A stretch of DNA of 8,942 nt from JBOGIF01 sp050742415 (GTDB lineage Bacteria > Actinomycetota > Acidimicrobiia > Acidimicrobiales > AC-14), in the NCBI GenBank assembly GCA_050742415.1, contig JBOGIF010000012.1, forward strand, positions 1-8,942, read 5' to 3'. Within the stretch, counting starts at the first letter, position 1; the number at the start of each line of letters is the position of its first letter. Of this stretch, positions 5,407 through 8,942 are shown in pieces. The notes beneath the pieces were generated by a model that did no database searches, was not told the origin of the DNA, and saw only the letters and a list, made by a program, of their open reading frames with translations. Made by a program: the position numbers and the translations under genes.

Positions 5407-7939
5407 CGGCGGCTCGTCGATCACGCTCGAGGTTGGGGAACAGTCTCGCCGATGGCTGGCCGATGACGCCCCGGAACCGCACCGGCACCGAGGTGTCGAG
5501 CTGGGCCCTGACCCGCCGCAGCACGATGACGGCCTCTTCGACCTCTGCTCGTTCGTCCTCGGCGAGGTTGGCGACGAGCTCCTCGCAGCGCCCGATGATC
5601 CGCCGCAACGAAGTGATCTCCTCGGCCGAGGGCACCGCCGAGTTGCGTGCCCACTCCTCGAGTTCGGGCACGGCTGCTCGCAGGCGCTCGTGGTCGGCAA
5701 GCAGGCGGGCGAGATGGGCGCGGAGCTCGGGCAAGAAACTTGGATCGCTGCGGAAGTAGGTGCAGCCGAAGCACTGATGACGGAACGGACACGCCTGGCC
5801 GTGTGCCTTGACGTTGGTCGGCTCGGTGCAGATGCCGAAGGGGACGGCGACCTGGCCGATGGCGTCACGGGTCGCTTCGGTGTCGAGCAGCCGCTCGACG
5901 ACCGGCCGGGTGCGCTTGGCGCCGCGGTCCATCTGTAGCGCGGCGAGCGTGTCGACCGCCTTGCGCTTGCGCTTCTCGGTGACGCGGAAGTACACCTGGG
6001 TCGTGGTCAAGCGCGTGTGGCCCATGAGCTCGGCCAGCACCTCGATCGGCGTGCCCGAATCGGCGTGGCGTTGAGCGAAGCTGTGCCGGAAGGAGTAGGG
6101 GACGATGCCGGAGCGGTCGTAGGGCTCGCCGCCCGGACCGGACAGCGCGGGCAGGTCATCGACCCACTCGCGAAAGCGGGCATCGAATCCCGACACGGTG
6201 CAGGCCTTCATGCCCCGGGGGTTCATCAGCACCGCAGGGAACAGGGCGAGTGCTGAGGCCGGGGTGTCGGGGTGCCGGGCCCGCACCCGGGCCTGCTGTT
6301 CCCGGATGATCCCGGCCGTCTCCTCGTCGACGGGGAGGCGGTACCCGCGGACGGCCACCTTGGGCATGTCGTGGATGAGCACGGGAGCGGCCCGGAGCCC
6401 GCCCGCCTCGTCGAGGACCTCGTCGAAGGCGAGGCAGTCATAGCGCAGGCCGCACAGCTCGCCGGTGCGCCGGCCGACTCGGGCCTCGAGTTCGACCATG
6501 GCACGCGTGTCGGCGCCGCGCATGGCCTCCAGTCGACCCAGAGCGTCGGGATCGAGGAGCTGGTCGATGACCGTCTGAGGCAGCGCCCGGCCCGGCTCGT
6601 CGAGCGAGACGCTCTTGAGCCGGTCACCGCGGCGGAGCACGACCTCCTCGGGTAGCCCGGCCAATGGGCGCCCGGGCCGGCTGAGGCCCATGGCTCGCGA
6701 CTCGCCCAGGAACTGGCTGACGTGGGCGAGCCGACTGCGACGAGTGAAGGGCGACAGGAGGCCTTGGGCCTCGAGGTGGGACAGGTCGTTGGCAAAGGCC
6801 GCCAGATCGGCCCGGGACAGCACCTGGGCGTCGGTGCCGTCGTCGGAGCGGTTGCGACGCAAGGACTCCGAAAGCGCCCGCAGCGCCTGCAGCGTCGCCT
6901 GCATGACCCGTGGGGTCTCCACCGTGTCGATGCGCCCCGCCGCCCAGGCCTTGGCCGTCTCCCTCAGCCAGCCCTGGGTGATCGAACCGAAGCGCAACAG
7001 CCCCGGGACGTGGCCGAAGACCCGGAGATCCCAGTCGTCCTTGGCCACCTCCCTGGCAGGCGTCGCCAGCGCCAAGGTCACCTGGTCGGCGGTGAAGATG
7101 AGGAAGCGATGGATCTGGGTGGCGGGGGTGATCAGGCCCATCGACAACTCGCGGACCGAGGCGGCGCCCTGGGCGCGCACGATGTTCACCGCGGTTTGGA
7201 CATCGGTGGTCCTCGTGCGCCGCCCGATCTCAGCAGCGCGCTGGAGGCCGTAGAGCACTTCGAGCTTTGGACGCTCGGCCAAACCAGCCAGCACCACGAC
7301 CCGGCAGTCACGGTCGACAGAGCCCTGCCGGGCGCACCAGCTGCGGAACGGGGGCCCCGTCGGCCGGCCGGTCGAGCGCCACTTCGTGTGGTGCGGCTCG
7401 CACAGCGTCGGCCGTGCCCGCCATGCGAATCGGCTGCACGTCGCCACCATGCATCTCCCGAAGCTCGGTCGGGGAGACGCCGGGGGGAACTCGGCATCGC
7501 CGAGCACGTACTCCTCGGGGCTCTGGCCCCGCTTGGCCATTGCCTTCTCGCATCCGTCGCACAGACCGTGGGCACGCACCGGCCGCTCATGCCCGGGAGT
7601 GCGGCACACCCGGCACAAGGCGGCGCCCCGGCGCTGGAGGACCCGATCGGGCACCGTCTCACAGAATCGCTCGAAGTCGGCCCCGGGCGCGGCGTCGTGC
7701 CAGAGCTGAGTGCACCGCCAGCACAGCCCTAAGCTGGTGGGGGCCACCTGGTCACAGGAGGCCGCCTTGCACTCCGTGAAGCCGAGGACGGGGTCATCGG
7801 CGTGGGGAGCGAAGACCTCGGCGTCGGGGTCAAAACCCAGGCGGCCGAGGCCAGCCCAGTCGATCAAGCGACGCAGCTCATCCTCCGGCGCGGACGCCTC
7901 GCCAGCGCGAGAGGCCTGCTCGGCGTTGGCATTGCTCAT
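5396..7939 (-). CDS. tnpB: Large TnpB-like tyrosine recombinase with Cys clusters
   Basis: This 847-residue site-specific recombinase is predicted to cut and rejoin element ends with its TnpA-like partner. The catalytic domain spans about 450-665. Arg491 lies in RRTGELCGLR and Lys527 in HDMPKVAVRG. YSFRHSFAQR (615-624) carries Arg618, with Tyr615 where most relatives have His. His641 is in LMGH, and the nucleophile Tyr650 is in TTTQVYF, giving the normal H-x8-Y spacing. The N-terminal 200 residues hold three zinc-finger-like cysteine groups (about 57-76, 109-130, 163-183). A fourth, CTEP...CPFRHQCFGC, lies at 704-726, followed by a long charged helical tail. The start overlaps the upstream recombinase stop by four bases (ATGA), with AGGAAGG nine bases before the ATG. 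It is larger than Tn554 TnpB because of the N-terminal Cys region. All five catalytic positions are filled, so it is probably active. Confidence 0.87.
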   Translation of the reverse strand: MSNANAEQASRAGEASAPEDELRRLIDWAGLGRLGFDPDAEVFAPHADDPVLGFTECKAASCDQVAPTSLGLCWRCTQLWHDAAPGADFERFCETVPDRVLQRRGAALCRVCRTPGHERPVRAHGLCDGCEKAMAKRGQSPEEYVLGDAEFPPASPRPSFGRCMVATCSRFAWRARPTLCEPHHTKWRSTGRPTGPPFRSWCARQGSVDRDCRVVVLAGLAERPKLEVLYGLQRAAEIGRRTRTTDVQTAVNIVRAQGAASVRELSMGLITPATQIHRFLIFTADQVTLALATPAREVAKDDWDLRVFGHVPGLLRFGSITQGWLRETAKAWAAGRIDTVETPRVMQATLQALRALSESLRRNRSDDGTDAQVLSRADLAAFANDLSHLEAQGLLSPFTRRSRLAHVSQFLGESRAMGLSRPGRPLAGLPEEVVLRRGDRLKSVSLDEPGRALPQTVIDQLLDPDALGRLEAMRGADTRAMVELEARVGRRTGELCGLRYDCLAFDEVLDEAGGLRAAPVLIHDMPKVAVRGYRLPVDEETAGIIREQQARVRARHPDTPASALALFPAVLMNPRGMKACTVSGFDARFREWVDDLPALSGPGGEPYDRSGIVPYSFRHSFAQRHADSGTPIEVLAELMGHTRLTTTQVYFRVTEKRKRKAVDTLAALQMDRGAKRTRPVVERLLDTEATRDAIGQVAVPFGICTEPTNVKAHGQACPFRHQCFGCTYFRSDPSFLPELRAHLARLLADHERLRAAVPELEEWARNSAVPSAEEITSLRRIIGRCEELVANLAEDERAEVEEAVIVLRRVRAQLDTSVPVRFRGVIGQPSARLFPNLERDRRAADGD

Positions 7940-8942
7940 CGGTCACCGCCTTCCTGACGTTGATCACGGCGCTTCGCGCTGACCTGCTCCACCGCCTCGA
8001 CCGCCTTGCGCATCCGGGCCGGGCTCGGATGCACATACACCTGGGCCGAGGTGATCGAGGCATGGCCGAGCAGTTGCTGGACGACTTCGATCCCGACTCC
8101 GGCCTCGGCCATCTCCGTCCCCGTCGAGTGCCTCATCATGTGGGGGCGAATCGCTCGGCCAAGCCCCGCCCGCCGCGACAGGCCTCGGAGCCCTTGACGG
8201 ACCGCCGACGCGGTCATCGGCGCCCCCAGCGGGGCGTGGAACAGGTTGACGAACACGAAGTCGCAGCTGTCAGCCGGGGCACAAGCGAGCCGTTCGGCGG
8301 TGTAGCGGTCGTAGTAGGCGAGCACCCACGCGCCGACCGGCACCGAGCGGTCGTTGCGCGACTTGGCCGACGCCCGGTTCACGTTGTTGTCCCGGCGCAC
8401 GACGTGCAGGTGCGGCCCCGGCTCCGAACAGCCGAGCGAGGTCGACGAGCCCGTGAAGTGCACGTCGGCTCGCCGAAGGCCGAGGAGCTCGCCGATCCTC
8501 AGGCCACCGAACCACAACAGCACCAGCATGAACCGGTCTCTCCACGATGTCGCGGCCTCGAGCAGCGCCTCCCACTCCGTCTGCAACGCCGCCTCGGGAC
8601 GAGCAGGCCGCACGGTCCGCAGCCGGTGGCGGGGCCGGGCCCGGTAACGGAGCCCTCCGCCCTCGGGTCGAAGCTCAGCGGGCAGGAACCGGTCGTCGGC
8701 CACCTCGTAAATGGCCGCCAGCACGGAGGCGTCCACCGCCCCATCAGCCACTGCGTGCTTGAAGAACTCCCGCACCACCACGAGCACGTGGTTGATGCGG
8801 GCAGCGCCCGGCGCACGACCACGACCGGCGCCAGGGCGCTGCGTCGGCGTGCTGCGCAACAACAGCACGAAGCGGCTCAGATCGCGGGCGCCGTCCTCCA
8901 GGCTTCGTCCCGTCTCGGCGCACCAGCCGAGGAACCTGGCGA
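7936..8942 (-). CDS. tnpA: TnpA-like tyrosine recombinase, 5' end outside window
   Basis: This is the first recombinase of the trio. The frame stays open to the window edge, and the visible 334 codons lack the true N-terminus. The GTG at 8868 is not a likely start: the codons before it, ARFLGWCAETGRSLED, read naturally as part of the N-terminal core-binding domain. The catalytic set is complete, counting from the first visible codon: Arg148 in GGLRIGELLGLR, Lys193 in NRASAKSRND, His267/Arg270 in RPHMMRHSTG, His293 in LLGHASIT, and the nucleophile Tyr302 in SAQVYVHP. The stop overlaps the next start by four bases. In Tn554 the corresponding gene lies close to one end of the element, so an element end may lie not far to the right of this window; that is inference. 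Confidence 0.85.
   Translation of the reverse strand, partial: ARFLGWCAETGRSLEDGARDLSRFVLLLRSTPTQRPGAGRGRAPGAARINHVLVVVREFFKHAVADGAVDASVLAAIYEVADDRFLPAELRPEGGGLRYRARPRHRLRTVRPARPEAALQTEWEALLEAATSWRDRFMLVLLWFGGLRIGELLGLRRADVHFTGSSTSLGCSEPGPHLHVVRRDNNVNRASAKSRNDRSVPVGAWVLAYYDRYTAERLACAPADSCDFVFVNLFHAPLGAPMTASAVRQGLRGLSRRAGLGRAIRPHMMRHSTGTEMAEAGVGIEVVQQLLGHASITSAQVYVHPSPARMRKAVEAVEQVSAKRRDQRQEGGDR

Noticed and set aside
6722..7732. Long plus-strand open frame of 336 codons
   Set aside because: It lies opposite the large recombinase gene. Its translation is rich in Gly, Arg and His with no domain, as expected for the antisense of a G+C-rich gene.
1..8942. CRISPR array, tRNA or rRNA genes
   Set aside because: No regularly spaced direct repeats, tRNA cloverleaf or conserved rRNA stretches were seen on either strand by eye.

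Overview
The window is G+C-rich DNA with the codon bias (strong G/C at third positions), GTG starts and tightly overlapping genes typical of a high-GC actinobacterium. I cannot name the genus. Apart from the first short gene, every convincing gene is on the minus strand, so the region reads biologically from right to left.

Right part (about 8942 to 4798): a three-gene site-specific recombination module of the Tn554 type. It has a tyrosine recombinase running off the window edge (TnpA-like), a large 847-residue tyrosine recombinase with N- and C-terminal cysteine clusters (TnpB-like), and a 202-residue helix-turn-helix/coiled-coil protein of the DUF6262/TnpC type. The genes overlap by 4 and 11 bases and form one transcription unit.

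Middle part (about 4797 to 4087): a boundary zone without a full gene. It holds a strong hairpin downstream of tnpC, a small 43-codon ORF that looks truncated, a pair of adjacent short palindromes, and a decayed C-terminal fragment of an ISKra4-like transposase ending about 100 bases before the next operon.

Left part (4086 to 476): the most interesting element, a compact five-gene ubiquitin-like conjugation operon in which each gene overlaps the next by 1 to 4 bases. The order is ubiquitin-like modifier (90 aa), E2-like protein with one cysteine (217 aa), JAB/JAMM metallopeptidase joined to a transmembrane helix and an extracytoplasmic PKD-like domain (385 aa), a small single-pass membrane protein (107 aa), and a ThiF/MoeB-type E1 (404 aa). 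The genes supply modifier, activator, conjugator and deconjugator. The membrane-anchored peptidase and extra membrane protein suggest that the cycle acts at the cytoplasmic membrane. No RING-type E3 is present. Prokaryotic Ubl/E1/E2/JAB operons are a known class, including the antiphage Bil systems; this membrane-tethered layout is the variant I would follow up.

At the far left (1 to 321) a short plus-strand gene of unknown function converges on the operon, with a strong hairpin between the two. In Tn554 the cargo genes follow tnpC, so the Ubl operon lies where cargo of the recombinase module would be. That link is an inference, because the element's ends are not identified here.
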